The translations under genes and the position numbers were made by a program. From assembly GCF_036625195.1 (NCBI RefSeq), contig NZ_JAZKUG010000001.1, positions 1,240,001 to 1,304,000 of the forward strand: a stretch of DNA of 64,000 bases, given 5' to 3'. Within the stretch, counting starts at the first letter, position 1. Every line of letters starts with the position of its first letter. This DNA is from Accumulibacter sp. (GTDB lineage: Bacteria > Pseudomonadota > Gammaproteobacteria > Burkholderiales > Rhodocyclaceae). Of the stretch, positions 9,559-18,389 are shown one piece after another. The notes below the pieces were generated by a model. The model was not told the DNA's origin. It was given only the letters and a program-made list of their open reading frames with translations, and did not search any database.

Positions 9559-10761
9559 TCAGCGCCGCCAGCGGCCAGCGACCCAGAACCAGATCAGCGA
9601 CGGTGCCTGCGTTGCGAGCAGCACGAGGAAGGCACTGCGGTGTGCCATCGCCGGGCTCTGCCCGTATCCCTGCAGCAGATCGATCAGCAGGCCGAGCCCC
9701 CACTGGACGCCGAAGGCACCGATGAAGACCATCAGGTTGAAAGCCGTGTTCGCTCGACCCGAAAGGGACAGCGGGAAACCGGCCGCTGCCTGCGAGTACG
9801 CCAGCGTGCCAAAACTGGAGAAGGTTCCGTAGACCAGCCAGAGCAGGTAGCTCTGCTGTAGCCCTCCGTTGACGATCAAGGCCAGCATGACGAGCAAAAT
9901 GCTGAGACCGGCGCCGAGCAACTGCACCGGCCTGATCCCGCGTCGCGCGAGGGTGGTGGCGAGGAGCCCGATGAACACGTTGGCGTGTAGCGCGGAACCG
10001 CTCATCCCGGCCATATGCTCGGCGGCAACGGCGCGCGTGTAGCCGCTGACCTGCATCAGCCAGGAGATCGACTACAGGCTTTGCACCGCCATGAAGCCAC
10101 CCGCGAGGCACAGGCCCAGCGGGGCGAAACGCCAGAAATGGGCGCTGCCGAAAACCACCTTCACCCCCTCCCCACTGTGTCGCGAGGCTCTCCCGCCGGC
10201 CTGTCCCCTGCTCTTCCGGGACACTGATGAAGAGCCAGCCGGCGACGACCAACGTCAGCCCGGCGAGGACGGTGAAGATCTCTCGCCAGCCGGCCAGTTG
10301 CAGTGCCACTTCCAGCGGTGCCGTCGCCGCCAGCGCTCCGAGTCCGCCCGAAGTCATGATCCAGGCCGGTCAGCGAAGCCTGTCGCTCGGCCGGAAAGCT
10401 CAGCGAAAAAGCCTTGAACGCGGCCATCAGGCAGGCGGATACGCCGAGGCCGCTCAGTCCTCGCCCGACGGCCAGCCCGAAGATTCCCTGGCCCATGGCG
10501 AAGGTGGCGGCACCGGCGGCGGCGATCAGGAGGAGCGCCGACTCCACCCGGCGTGCCCGGAAACGGTCGAGCAGCATGCCCAGCGGCATGCTGAGCGGCG
10601 GCGAAGGTGAGGAAGCAGGCGCTGGTCAGCAGACCCAGATCGCCGGCACCGAGTTTCAGCTCGTCGGACAGTACCGGTCCGATGACCGCGTTCGCCGTCC
10701 GCTAGAGGTAGGAGAGGAAGTAGGCGCCGGCAAAGGGAAGGAAGAGTCGCAGCCACAACAT
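9559..10761 (-). pseudogene. Decayed major facilitator superfamily transporter
   Basis: Read on the minus strand from ATG at 10761, the region encodes a typical roughly 400-residue MFS protein, but only across several frames. Visible lesions are an in-frame TAG at 10702-10704 (after SYL, before TANAVIGP), an extra base at about 10590 before MPLGMLLDRF, an extra base at about 10367-10370 (near ASLTG/MTSGGLG), a shift in a G-rich run near 10160, and a TAG at 10072-10074 after AVQSL. The last 165 codons (from 10056) read cleanly to a stop at 9559. MFS hallmarks such as GRGLSGLG are still legible. Two stops and three shifts in one gene, with intact neighbours, indicate a pseudogene rather than programmed frameshifting. 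Confidence 0.85.
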
Positions 10762-10868
10762 CGCCTACGCGGCTCCGGTGATGCCGGCAGCCGCGCGGCG
10801 ATCGAGCGTGCGGCCGATCCGCCGCATCGTGCGGCGGTGCCCTGCTGGCGATGACTTCTCCATGGTGC

Positions 10869-11768
10869 TCAGTCGGCACTCCACAGCCAGGCTGCGCCAC
10901 GCACGCCCGAAGAGTCGCCATGCCGGTTGCGTAGAAGCTGGGTCTGAACGACATCGGAGAAGACGTGTCGGTGCCACAGTCGCGGCACCGACCGGTAGAA
11001 CCGGTCGATGTTCGAGAGCCCGCCACCGAGCACGATCGAGTCCGGGTCAACGATATTCACCACCATGGCCAACGCCTTCGCCAAGCGTCGCTCATAGCGC
11101 TGCAGGGTCGCCTCGCAGGCAGCATCGCCGCTGCTCGCCCGGCTGTCGATCTCCACGGCGGTCAGCGCGACGCCAGCGTGGCGCAGATGATCGGCAGCCA
11201 GCGCTGGCCCTGAGAGCCAGGTCTCGATGCAGCCGCGGCGTCCGCAGTAGCATCGCGGCGGTGGCTGGTCCTCCTCGTCCGGCAGGGGCAATGCGTTGTG
11301 CCCCCACTCGCCGGCAATTCGGTTGGTGCCCGTGAGCACCCGCCCGCGCACAACGAGGCCGCCGCCAACGCCCGTACCGAGGATGACGCCAAAGACCGTT
11401 TCCGCGCCTTTGGCGGCGCCATCGGTCGCCTCGGAGAGCGCGAAACAGTTCGCGTCGTTGGCCAGACGCACTTCGCGCTGCAAGAGGTCTTGCAGGTCGT
11501 TGCGCAGCGCGTGGCCGATGAGCCACGTCGAATTGGCGTTCTTGACCTTGCCATCGACCGTAGACTCGGCGCCCGGCATGCCGACGCCGACGCTGCCCCG
11601 CTGCCCGAGATCGTGTTCGGCTGCCGCCACCAGCTCGCCGATGGCGGCCAGCGTCCCGTGGTAGCTCCCGCGAGGGGTCGGTCGCCTTCGCCGAAGGAGG
11701 ACCTGTCCGCCGTCGTCGAGCGCCACCAGCTCGATCTTGCTGCCACCCAGGTCCACACCGAGTCGCAA
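10869..11768 (-). CDS. mak: ROK-family sugar kinase, fructokinase (Mak)-like
   Basis: Cytoplasmic ATP-dependent hexokinase of the ROK family, 299 residues. The N-terminal phosphate-binding motif GVDLGGSKIELVAL, the conserved VKNANSTWL segment, GEWGHNALPLP, and the zinc-binding CYCGRRGCIETWLSG are all present, and the C-terminus HGDSSGVRGAAWLW is close to E. coli Mak. Fructose is therefore the favoured substrate, though glucose, mannose or N-acetylglucosamine kinases share the fold. It is transcribed away from rpsT; the 216 bases between them hold the rpsT promoter. Confidence 0.85.
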   Translation of the reverse strand: MRLGVDLGGSKIELVALDDGGQVLLRRRRPTPRGSYHGTLAAIGELVAAAEHDLGQRGSVGVGMPGAESTVDGKVKNANSTWLIGHALRNDLQDLLQREVRLANDANCFALSEATDGAAKGAETVFGVILGTGVGGGLVVRGRVLTGTNRIAGEWGHNALPLPDEEDQPPPRCYCGRRGCIETWLSGPALAADHLRHAGVALTAVEIDSRASSGDAACEATLQRYERRLAKALAMVVNIVDPDSIVLGGGLSNIDRFYRSVPRLWHRHVFSDVVQTQLLRNRHGDSSGVRGAAWLWSAD

Positions 11769-11910
11769 GGTCGCACCTCCCCTGATTCATCCTGTCGCGC
11801 AGTCGCCAGCAGCTGCGCGGTCAAGCGGCATCGCCAAACGCCGGCAGGATGGGCGAGAACGCAGCGGAATGCAATAGTCCGCAGGCATCCGCGAAAGGAG
11901 CGCCTGCCTC

Positions 11911-11939
11911 TTGCATCGGCTCATGGCAGTCGGTATACT
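11911..11939 (+). promoter_or_regulatory. Sigma-70-type promoter of rpsT
   Basis: TTGCAT at 11911-11916 and TATACT at 11934-11939 are separated by 17 bases, close to the consensus for a strong housekeeping promoter. The predicted start of transcription is about 40 bases before the rpsT ATG. Confidence 0.7.
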
Positions 11940-11984
11940 CCGCGCCTTTCGACTGATCCGCAGCATTTCAAAAGGACCCGACTC

Positions 11985-12254
11985 ATGGCCAACAGCGCTC
12001 AAGCTCGCAAGCGTGCCCGGCAAGCCGTCAAGCAGCGCGCTCACAACACCAGCCTGCGCTCGACTCTGCGCACCGCGGTGAAGCGCGTCCAGAAGGCGGT
12101 TCTGGCGGGCGACAAGGCTGCTGCACAGAGCGTCTATCAGTACTCGGTGTCGGTCATCGACCGCATCGCCGACAAGAAAATCATCCACAAGAACAAGGCG
12201 GCACGCCACAAGAGCCGCCTGTCGGCCCAGATCAAGGCCCTGAGCGCCGCCTGA
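11985..12254 (+). CDS. rpsT: 30S ribosomal protein S20
   Basis: An 89-residue, lysine/arginine-rich small-subunit protein that binds 16S rRNA. The MANSAQARKRARQAVKQ start, SLRSTLRTAVKRVQKAV middle and HKNKAARHKSRL end are classic S20. The ATG at 11985 has AAAGGA about ten bases upstream. The gene has its own near-consensus promoter and a GC-rich hairpin after the stop, consistent with a monocistronic unit. An in-frame open stretch running in from 11298 is antisense to mak and is not part of the gene. Confidence 0.97.
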   Translation: MANSAQARKRARQAVKQRAHNTSLRSTLRTAVKRVQKAVLAGDKAAAQSVYQYSVSVIDRIADKKIIHKNKAARHKSRLSAQIKALSAA

Positions 12255-12277
12255 GGCGACGTCTTGTGACAGCCAGG

Positions 12278-12304
12278 CGGCGCCAGCAGGCGCCGTCTTG
12301 CGTT
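12278..12304 (+). terminator. Probable rpsT terminator
   Basis: A perfect 7-bp stem CGGCGCC/GGCGCCG with loop AGCA (12278-12295) is followed by TCTTGCGTTT. The T-run is interrupted, so this is a moderate-strength candidate located 24 bases after the rpsT stop. Confidence 0.5.
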
Positions 12305-12384
12305 TACCCGTCCGCTGTCGCCCGCGGCCAGCCGGACCGTGGCGGTTGCCAGCCCGGTCGGCGCCGAAGGCGGGCCGATCAGGT

Positions 12385-12390
12385 TATAAT
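12385..12390 (+). promoter_or_regulatory. -10 element upstream of the pcm-like gene and tolC
   Basis: A perfect TATAAT lies about 80 bases before the chosen start of the pcm-like gene. No good -35 hexamer is visible at the expected distance (about 12362-12367), so an activator may be needed or the match may be chance. Confidence 0.45.
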
Positions 12391-12467
12391 CGCCGCCGCA
12401 GGGGCAGACGCGGAAAGCGCAACCTGCTTCCAGGATGACTGACGACACGCTTGCGACGGGGAATGCT

Positions 12468-13133
12468 ATGGCTGTGGTGAATATGGACATGGAGCGGGCT
12501 CGCTTCAACATGATCGAGCAACAGATTCGCCCCTGGCAGGTTCTTGACCCAGCCGTACTCGACATGCTCGGCGAAGTGAAGCGTGAGGACTTCGTGCCGG
12601 AGGCATTGCGGACATTGGCCTTCGCCGACGTCGAGTTGCCCATCGGCAACGGCCAGACCATGCTGCAGCCGAAGATCGAGGCTCGCGTGCTGCAGGAACT
12701 GGCGATCAGGAACACCGACATCGCCCTTGAAGTTGGTACCGGCAGTGGCTACATGGCGGCCCTGCTGGCCTCGCAGGCGGAGTACGTGTTCAGTGTCGAG
12801 ATCGACCCGGTTCTGGCCGAGAGCGCCAGGCAGCGGCTGCAGCAGGCGGGGGTGGTGAACGTCACGGTGGAGACCGGGGACGCATCGAGAGGATGGTCCG
12901 GTCCATCGCCCTACGATGTGATCCTCATTTCCGGCTCGCTCCCCGAGTTGCCGCAGGCCTTTCTGCAGCAACTGAAGGTGGGTGGCAGGCTGGTCGCGTT
13001 CATCGGCCAGGCTCCGGTGATGGAGGCTCGCCTGATCGTCCGCACCGGCGAACAGGCCTACAAGACTCGCAACCTCTTCGAAACCGTGGTCACCCCGTTG
13101 ACTGCGCCTCAACATTCGGGCTTCGTCTTCTGA
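12468..13133 (+). CDS. Protein-L-isoaspartate O-methyltransferase-like protein
   Basis: SAM-dependent methyltransferase of the Pcm family, about 221 residues. It contains the PCMT-type N-terminal segment RFNMIEQQIRPWQVLD, the substrate-region sequence QTMLQPKIEARVLQEL and the SAM-binding motif I ALEVGTGSGYMAALLA, followed by motif post-I VFSVEIDP. It repairs isoaspartyl residues in the family prototype; this short betaproteobacterial type, typically encoded next to tolC, has not been shown to do so as far as I know. The ATG at 12468 is preferred because GGGGA lies six bases upstream; 12435 is possible. Confidence 0.8.
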   Translation: MAVVNMDMERARFNMIEQQIRPWQVLDPAVLDMLGEVKREDFVPEALRTLAFADVELPIGNGQTMLQPKIEARVLQELAIRNTDIALEVGTGSGYMAALLASQAEYVFSVEIDPVLAESARQRLQQAGVVNVTVETGDASRGWSGPSPYDVILISGSLPELPQAFLQQLKVGGRLVAFIGQAPVMEARLIVRTGEQAYKTRNLFETVVTPLTAPQHSGFVF

Positions 13134-13217
13134 GACGAAGCCCACCACCAGTGGCAAAGTGAGGCCGCTGCGCGCTGCCCGGCGCTTGCGTGATCCCGGC
13201 CGAAAGTGAGATAGCTC

Positions 13218-14567
13218 ATGCTTCGTCCTCCTGGCGCCGGAAAGCTGGCCTTCCTGCTGTCCGGCTTTCTCCTTGCCGGGTCGGTGCTGGCGGCCGACCT
13301 GCTGCAGGTCTATCGTGATGCCCTCGCCTACGACGCGCAGTACGCTGCGGCGCGTGCTGCGGCCGAAGCCGGGCGGGAGAAGCAACCGCAGGCGCTTGCC
13401 GGCCTGTTGCCCACGGTCGCCGCGACCGGGAATACTTTTGCCAACGATGCCAGGTTCGACACCCGGATCAGTGGCAGCCCGATCAACGTCAGTACCCGAA
13501 GCAGCTTCAACAGCAACGCCTACAACGTCAACCTGACGCAACCGCTGTTCCGCTGGCAGAATTTCGTCCAGTACGACCAGTCGAAGCTGCTGGTCATGCA
13601 GACCGAGGCCAGCTTTGCGCAGGCCGGGCAGGATCTGATCCTGCGCGTCTCGCAGGCATACTTCGACGTCCTCGTCGCGATCGAGAAGCTGCGCGCGGTG
13701 CAGGCCACCAAGACAGCAATCGCGCAACAGCTCGAGCAGGCCAGGAAGAACTTCGAGGTCGGTACGGCAACCATCACCGACACTTACGAGTCGCAGTCAC
13801 GCTTCGATCTGGCGACGGCGCAGCAAATTGCCGCCGAGAACGAGCTGGAAGTGAAGCGTTACGCCTTGCGCGTGCTGGTTGGCAAGGATCCCGGCGAACT
13901 CAACCGGCTGAAGCAGAACGCGGTCATGGAAGCACCGCAGCCCGCAAACATGGAGCCCTGGGTCGAGGCCGCCGAGCGCGACAGCTTCGTCGTCCAGGCG
14001 CAGGAGGCGGCGGCGGAGGCCGCGGCCAAGGCGGTCGAGATCAACCGTGCCGGTCACTTCCCGACCGTCGATGTGGTCGCCAACTACGGCCAGAACAACG
14101 GTCCGGGCCAGTCCGGGCTGGGCTCGGTCGACACGACGACGCGGCAGATCGGCCTGCAGGTCAATATCCCTCTCTTTCAGGGTGGTGCGGTCAATTCACG
14201 TACCCGCGAAGCCGCCGCCCGTCGCGACGCGGAACGGGCCTCGCTCGACAACATCCGCCGAACTTCTGCGCTGAACGCGCGGCAGGCCTATCTTGGTGTG
14301 GTCAACGGCCTCGCCGAGGTGCGCGCGCTGGAAGCCGCGCTGCTGTCGAGTCTCAGCTCGCTCGAGTCGAACCGGCTCGGCTACGAAGTGGGCGTGCGGA
14401 TCAACATCGATGTCCTCAATGCCGAGAACCAGGTTCTGGTAACGCGCAGGGATCTGGCACGAGCCCGCTACGATACCCTGCAGAACCAGCTCAAGCTGAA
14501 GGCAGCCGTCGGCACCCTGAACGAGGCCGACGTCGAACGGATCAACCTGCTGCTCGAGGCGCCATGA
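13218..14567 (+). CDS. tolC: TolC-family outer membrane channel
   Basis: Outer-membrane/periplasmic tunnel of type I secretion and tripartite efflux systems. The 449-residue protein starts with a signal peptide (hydrophobic LAFLLSGFLLAGSVLA, predicted cleavage before ADLLQVY). It has the duplicated OEP repeats: LTQPLFRW in the first half and QVNIPLFQGGAVNSR in the second, with long coiled-coil helices between. The pcm-like gene upstream is a common neighbour in betaproteobacteria. Its last 26 bases overlap the convergent end of waaA, leaving no room for a conventional terminator. No inner membrane partner is encoded in the window. Confidence 0.92.
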   Translation: MLRPPGAGKLAFLLSGFLLAGSVLAADLLQVYRDALAYDAQYAAARAAAEAGREKQPQALAGLLPTVAATGNTFANDARFDTRISGSPINVSTRSSFNSNAYNVNLTQPLFRWQNFVQYDQSKLLVMQTEASFAQAGQDLILRVSQAYFDVLVAIEKLRAVQATKTAIAQQLEQARKNFEVGTATITDTYESQSRFDLATAQQIAAENELEVKRYALRVLVGKDPGELNRLKQNAVMEAPQPANMEPWVEAAERDSFVVQAQEAAAEAAAKAVEINRAGHFPTVDVVANYGQNNGPGQSGLGSVDTTTRQIGLQVNIPLFQGGAVNSRTREAAARRDAERASLDNIRRTSALNARQAYLGVVNGLAEVRALEAALLSSLSSLESNRLGYEVGVRINIDVLNAENQVLVTRRDLARARYDTLQNQLKLKAAVGTLNEADVERINLLLEAP

Positions 14568-15813
14568 GGCTGTCGATCAGCGCTGCCGTCCGTTCGGTGG
14601 CGCCTCGATGTGCTTGGCTGAAGCCGCGCGCGGCAGCGCGCATGCGGGCCAGCTGCTGAGGCTGTTGCAGGAGCTCTGCGGCGGTGGCAACGGCCTCGTC
14701 GGCATTGGCGACGCGGCGGGCGGCGCCACAGGCGATGGCGTCCACGCTGGCTTGGGCGAAGTTGAAGGTATGCGGTCCGAGCAGCACCGGGCAGCCGCAG
14801 GCTGCCGCCTCGATCAGGTTTTGTCCGCCGAAGGGCAGGAGCGTGCCACCGATCAGTGCGATCTCGGCCAGCGCGTAGTAAGCCGGCATTTCACCCATGC
14901 TGTCTCCCAGCCAGACGCGCGTTTCCTCGTCCGGCAGGCTGCCACTGCTGCGTCGGCAGGAGGCCAGTTGTCGGCTGGCGATCAGCTCCGCGACCTCGGC
15001 GAAGCGCTGCGGGTGTCGGGGCACGAGCAACAACAGGTGGCGCTGCGGCAGGCGGGCGAAAGCGTCGAGCAGCAGTGCCTCCTCACCCTCGCGCGTGCTG
15101 GCGGCCAGCCACACCTGGCGGTGGCCGAGCGCTTGCCGCCAGTGCGCTCCGAGGCACAGCTTTTCGGGCGGCGGCGTGACGTCGAACTTCAGGTTGCCGC
15201 AGACGACCGTCTGCCTGGCGCCGACGGCCCGCAGGCGCTCGGCGTCGGCCTCCGTCTGTGCGGCGATCGCGTCAAGAGCGGCGATCGCCGGCCGGCTGAG
15301 ACCCGCAAGGCGGGAATAGCCGCGCTGGGAGCGGGTTGAAAGGCGGGCATTGACCAGTGCCAGCGGCAATCCTCGCCGCTTTGCTGCGGCGATCAGGTTG
15401 GGCCAGATCTCCGTCTCCATCAACAATCCGACCCGCGGCCGGTAATGATCGAGGAAGCGACCGCAGGCGGCCGGCAGGTCGTAGGGAAGGTAGGCCTGAT
15501 GCAGACGGTCGGGGTGACGCTGCACCAGGTCACGGCCGGCCGTCCGGCCGGTCGGTGTCATGTGGGTCAGCAGCATGCGGTGTTCGGGGTAGCGCTGCAA
15601 CAGCAACTCGACCAGCGGCTCGGCGGCGCGGGTCTCGCCGACGGAAACCGCGTGCAGCCAGATCAGCGGCCCGCCCGACGACGGTGGGTAATGGCCATGC
15701 CGCTCGCCAATGTGCTGCAGGTATTCGGGCTGGCGGCGGGAACGCCAGAGCAGGCGCAGCCAGACCAGCGGCATGGCCAGATGAAAGAGCAGCGAATAGA
15801 GCAGCCGGATCAC
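14542..15813 (-). CDS. waaA: 3-deoxy-D-manno-octulosonic acid (Kdo) transferase
   Basis: Inner-membrane-associated glycosyltransferase that adds Kdo from CMP-Kdo to lipid A precursor. The 423-residue protein has an N-terminal membrane segment (LLYSLLFHLAMPLVWL), the HAVSVGETRAAEPLVE and ETEIWPNL motifs of the GT30 N-terminal domain, then GNLKFD and GGTLLPFGGQNLIEAAACG in the C-terminal nucleotide-binding domain. The GTG start at 15813 overlaps the waaC stop in a GTGA arrangement, so translation is probably coupled to waaC. Whether one or two Kdo residues are added cannot be told. Confidence 0.93.
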   Translation of the reverse strand: MIRLLYSLLFHLAMPLVWLRLLWRSRRQPEYLQHIGERHGHYPPSSGGPLIWLHAVSVGETRAAEPLVELLLQRYPEHRMLLTHMTPTGRTAGRDLVQRHPDRLHQAYLPYDLPAACGRFLDHYRPRVGLLMETEIWPNLIAAAKRRGLPLALVNARLSTRSQRGYSRLAGLSRPAIAALDAIAAQTEADAERLRAVGARQTVVCGNLKFDVTPPPEKLCLGAHWRQALGHRQVWLAASTREGEEALLLDAFARLPQRHLLLLVPRHPQRFAEVAELIASRQLASCRRSSGSLPDEETRVWLGDSMGEMPAYYALAEIALIGGTLLPFGGQNLIEAAACGCPVLLGPHTFNFAQASVDAIACGAARRVANADEAVATAAELLQQPQQLARMRAAARGFSQAHRGATERTAALIDSLMAPRAAG

Positions 15814-16766
15814 CGACGCAGCGCCCGTTCGGCGGTCGCGACCACCTCGGCCGGTGTGGGCGGCCTGCCGGTGTTGCCCAGGTTGCGGATGAAACCGTCG
15901 CCGAAGACCCCGGTGAGTGAAGGATCGGTCGCCACGTAGAGGGCAATCACCGGCACGTGCAAGGCTGCAGCAAGGTGTGCCAGGCCGGTGTCGACGCCAA
16001 TCACGACGCTCGCTCCTGCCAGCAGCGCCGCCAGTTCCCGCAGGCCGAGTGGTGGCGCGACCATGGCGCCGGCAACGGCAGCGGCGATGCGTTCGGCACG
16101 CTCGCGCTCGCGCGCGTTGCCGGCCGGGAGCACCGCGGTCACTCCGGCGCCTGACAGTGCGCGACCGAGCGCGTGCCAGTGTGCCTCTTGCCACAACTTG
16201 TCATCACGGCTGGTGGCCGTCAGCAGGACGGCAAAGGGTCCGGCCGGTAGCCAGCCGATGTCGATGGCCGGTGGCGATATTCCGTAGTCGAGTGGCAGGT
16301 CCACAGGGTAGTCGAATGCCGCGGCTGCCAGCCAGCGGTTGCGCTGTACGGCGTGCAGGTTGCATGGAATGACGAAGGTGTCGTCGTAGAAGTGGGCGGC
16401 GAAGGATTCGCGCGCCGCTTCGGCGGCGTAGCCGAGTCGCCGTCCTTGCGCCAAGCGGCCAACGAGGGCGCTCTTGACGAGGCCCTGGGTGTCCAGAACG
16501 AAGTCGTAGGTTCGCGATCGCAGCCGTTGCCGGAAGTCCCGCATCTCGCGCCAGGTTGCGACCCGGCCGAGCTGGCGGCGCCAGCGTCGGATGGCCACCG
16601 GAATCACCTCGCGAACCGCCGGGTGCAGGCGTGGAATGTCGGCGAAGCTCTCCTCGACGCACCAGTCTATACAGGCTTCGGGGAAACAGCGCCGCAGGTC
16701 GCTGACCACCGGCAGGTTGTGAATTACGTCACCGAGAGACGAGGTCTTGAGCAGTAGGATGTGCAT
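15810..16766 (-). CDS. waaC: Lipopolysaccharide heptosyltransferase I
   Basis: GT9-family enzyme that transfers L-glycero-D-manno-heptose from ADP-heptose onto Kdo in the LPS inner core. The N-terminal LLLKTSSLGDVIHNLPV and the C-terminal GVDTGLAHLAAALHVPVIALY motifs are typical; 318 residues is the normal length. The WaaC call over WaaF rests on the MHILLLKTSSLGDV start and the waaA neighbour. It is the first gene of a two-gene waaC-waaA unit with a consensus -10 element 45 bases upstream of its ATG. Confidence 0.92.
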   Translation of the reverse strand: MHILLLKTSSLGDVIHNLPVVSDLRRCFPEACIDWCVEESFADIPRLHPAVREVIPVAIRRWRRQLGRVATWREMRDFRQRLRSRTYDFVLDTQGLVKSALVGRLAQGRRLGYAAEAARESFAAHFYDDTFVIPCNLHAVQRNRWLAAAAFDYPVDLPLDYGISPPAIDIGWLPAGPFAVLLTATSRDDKLWQEAHWHALGRALSGAGVTAVLPAGNARERERAERIAAAVAGAMVAPPLGLRELAALLAGASVVIGVDTGLAHLAAALHVPVIALYVATDPSLTGVFGDGFIRNLGNTGRPPTPAEVVATAERALRR

Positions 16767-16810
16767 CGCCGGGTCAGGGTGACGGGATCGGTGGCAGCCG
16801 GGAAGTGCGA

Positions 16811-16816
16811 ATTATA
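16811..16816 (-). promoter_or_regulatory. -10 element of waaC promoter
   Basis: TATAAT on the minus strand, 45 bases upstream of the waaC start. It lies back-to-back with the manC -10 element at 16854-16859; with 17-base spacers both -35 regions would fall at about 16831-16839 and overlap. Neither -35 resembles TTGACA. Confidence 0.55.
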
Positions 16817-16853
16817 GGCCCTCGGCGACCGTCGCCGGGCGACCTCGGCCGGC

Positions 16854-16859
16854 TATAAT
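16854..16859 (+). promoter_or_regulatory. -10 element of manC promoter
   Basis: A perfect TATAAT 55 bases upstream of the chosen manC start, reading away from the waaC -10 element. The predicted -35 region is GC-rich and poor. Confidence 0.55.
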
Positions 16860-16913
16860 CCCGCCTCGCGCGAGCCCAGCGTGGCAAGTCGGTTCCGTCT
16901 GGAGACGATGCAA

Positions 16914-18335
16914 ATGAAACCCCCCGTGATTCGTCCGGTCATCCTCTGCGGAGGGTCAGGGACCCGTTTGTGGCCCCTCTCACGGACCCACTACCCGAAG
17001 CAGTTCCTTTGCCTGGTCGATGACTACTCGCTGTTGCAGAACACCTTGCGCAGACTCGACGGCCTCGCCGGCCTGGGCAGGCCGATCGCCGTCGCCAACG
17101 AGCACCATCGTTTCCTGGTAGCCGAGCAGTTGTTCGAGATCGGCCTCAAGGCCGACATCCTGCTCGAGCCGGCAGCCCGCAATACGGCGCCGGCCGTCGC
17201 CGCAGCAGCCATCGGGGCACTTGCCGACACCGCCGGCGACGCGCCGCCGCTACTGCTGGTGCTTCCTTCCGACCACGTCATCGCTGGTGTCGCCGCATTC
17301 CAGGAGGCCGTGCGGGCGGCAGTTCCGCATGCCCAGGCGGGCGCCTTGGTGACTTTTGGTGTCCTGCCGGACCGGCCGGAAACGGGCTATGGCTATATCC
17401 GACGCGGCGCTCCGCTGGCTGGCGGCTATGTTCTCGACCGCTTTGTCGAGAAGCCGGACGCGCAAACGGCGAAGACCTACCTCGACGCTGGCGACTACTT
17501 CTGGAACAGTGGCATGTTCCTGTTTCGTGCCGACAGCTTTCTCGATGCCCTGCAGCGCTTTGCGCCGGTCATGCGCGAGCAGGTGGCCGCAGCCTGCCAG
17601 GCGGCACGACGGGATCTCGATTTTCTCCGCCTTGATGAAGCTGCTTTTGCCGCCAGCCCAGCGAACTCGATCGACTATGCGGTCATGGAAAAGACCGATC
17701 ACGGCGTCGTGATTCCCCTCGACGCCGGCTGGAACGACATCGGCGCTTCGGATGCGCTGGCGACCGTCGGCCAGGTCGACAGCGATGGCAACGCGCGACG
17801 CGGTGACGTCCGCAGCATCGATACCAGCAACTGCGTGCTGTTCTCCGAAGGCAGACTGCTGGCCACGGTCGGCGTCAGCGATCTGGTGGTGATCGCGACA
17901 CCCGACGCGGTGCTGGTAGCCGACAAGGCGAAGGCGCAGGACGTCAAGATGCTCGTCGATGACCTGAAGCGCGCAGGACGCTGTGAGACTGAATTTCGCC
18001 ATGTCGTCCATCGGCCGTGGGGCAGCTACGAAGGTCTCGCACATGGCCCACGCTACCAGGTCAAGAGGATCCTGGTGAAGCCCGGTGCCAGTCTCAGCCT
18101 GCAGAAGCATCACCATCGTGCCGAGCACTGGGTTGTCGTCAAGGGCACGGCCGTGATAGCCCGCGGCGACGAATCGCTGCTGCTTTCCGAGAACCAGTCG
18201 ACGTACATCCCGCTCGGGGTCGTCCATCGGCTGGAGAATCCGGGAAAGATCGATCTCGAGATCGTCGAGGTACAGTCCGGCAGTTACCTCGGCGAGGACG
18301 ACATCGTCCGTCTCGAAGACACCTATGGCAGATGA
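16914..18335 (+). CDS. manC: Mannose-1-phosphate guanylyltransferase / mannose-6-phosphate isomerase
   Basis: Bifunctional type II PMI-GMP enzyme making GDP-mannose for surface polysaccharides. The nucleotidyltransferase motif VILCGGSGTRLWPLSRTHYP is near the N-terminus and FVEKP is present near residue 180. The C-terminal cupin PMI domain has PWGSYEGL, then KPGASLSLQKHHHRAEHWVVV with the metal-binding histidines, and EVQSGSYLGEDDIVRLEDTYGR at the end. ATG 16914 has GGAG nine bases upstream; ATG 16908 and GTG 16881 are in frame and possible. rfbB follows after 54 bases. Confidence 0.93.
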   Translation: MKPPVIRPVILCGGSGTRLWPLSRTHYPKQFLCLVDDYSLLQNTLRRLDGLAGLGRPIAVANEHHRFLVAEQLFEIGLKADILLEPAARNTAPAVAAAAIGALADTAGDAPPLLLVLPSDHVIAGVAAFQEAVRAAVPHAQAGALVTFGVLPDRPETGYGYIRRGAPLAGGYVLDRFVEKPDAQTAKTYLDAGDYFWNSGMFLFRADSFLDALQRFAPVMREQVAAACQAARRDLDFLRLDEAAFAASPANSIDYAVMEKTDHGVVIPLDAGWNDIGASDALATVGQVDSDGNARRGDVRSIDTSNCVLFSEGRLLATVGVSDLVVIATPDAVLVADKAKAQDVKMLVDDLKRAGRCETEFRHVVHRPWGSYEGLAHGPRYQVKRILVKPGASLSLQKHHHRAEHWVVVKGTAVIARGDESLLLSENQSTYIPLGVVHRLENPGKIDLEIVEVQSGSYLGEDDIVRLEDTYGR

Positions 18336-18389
18336 CCCTGGACTCGCAGCCGGTTCGCCGGCGGCAGCCCCACGCGAAGGCTGGTGCAC

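Noticed and set aside
9559..10761. Programmed frameshifting in the MFS gene
   Set aside because: Three shifts and two stops without slippery-site or stimulator structures are far more likely to be decay.
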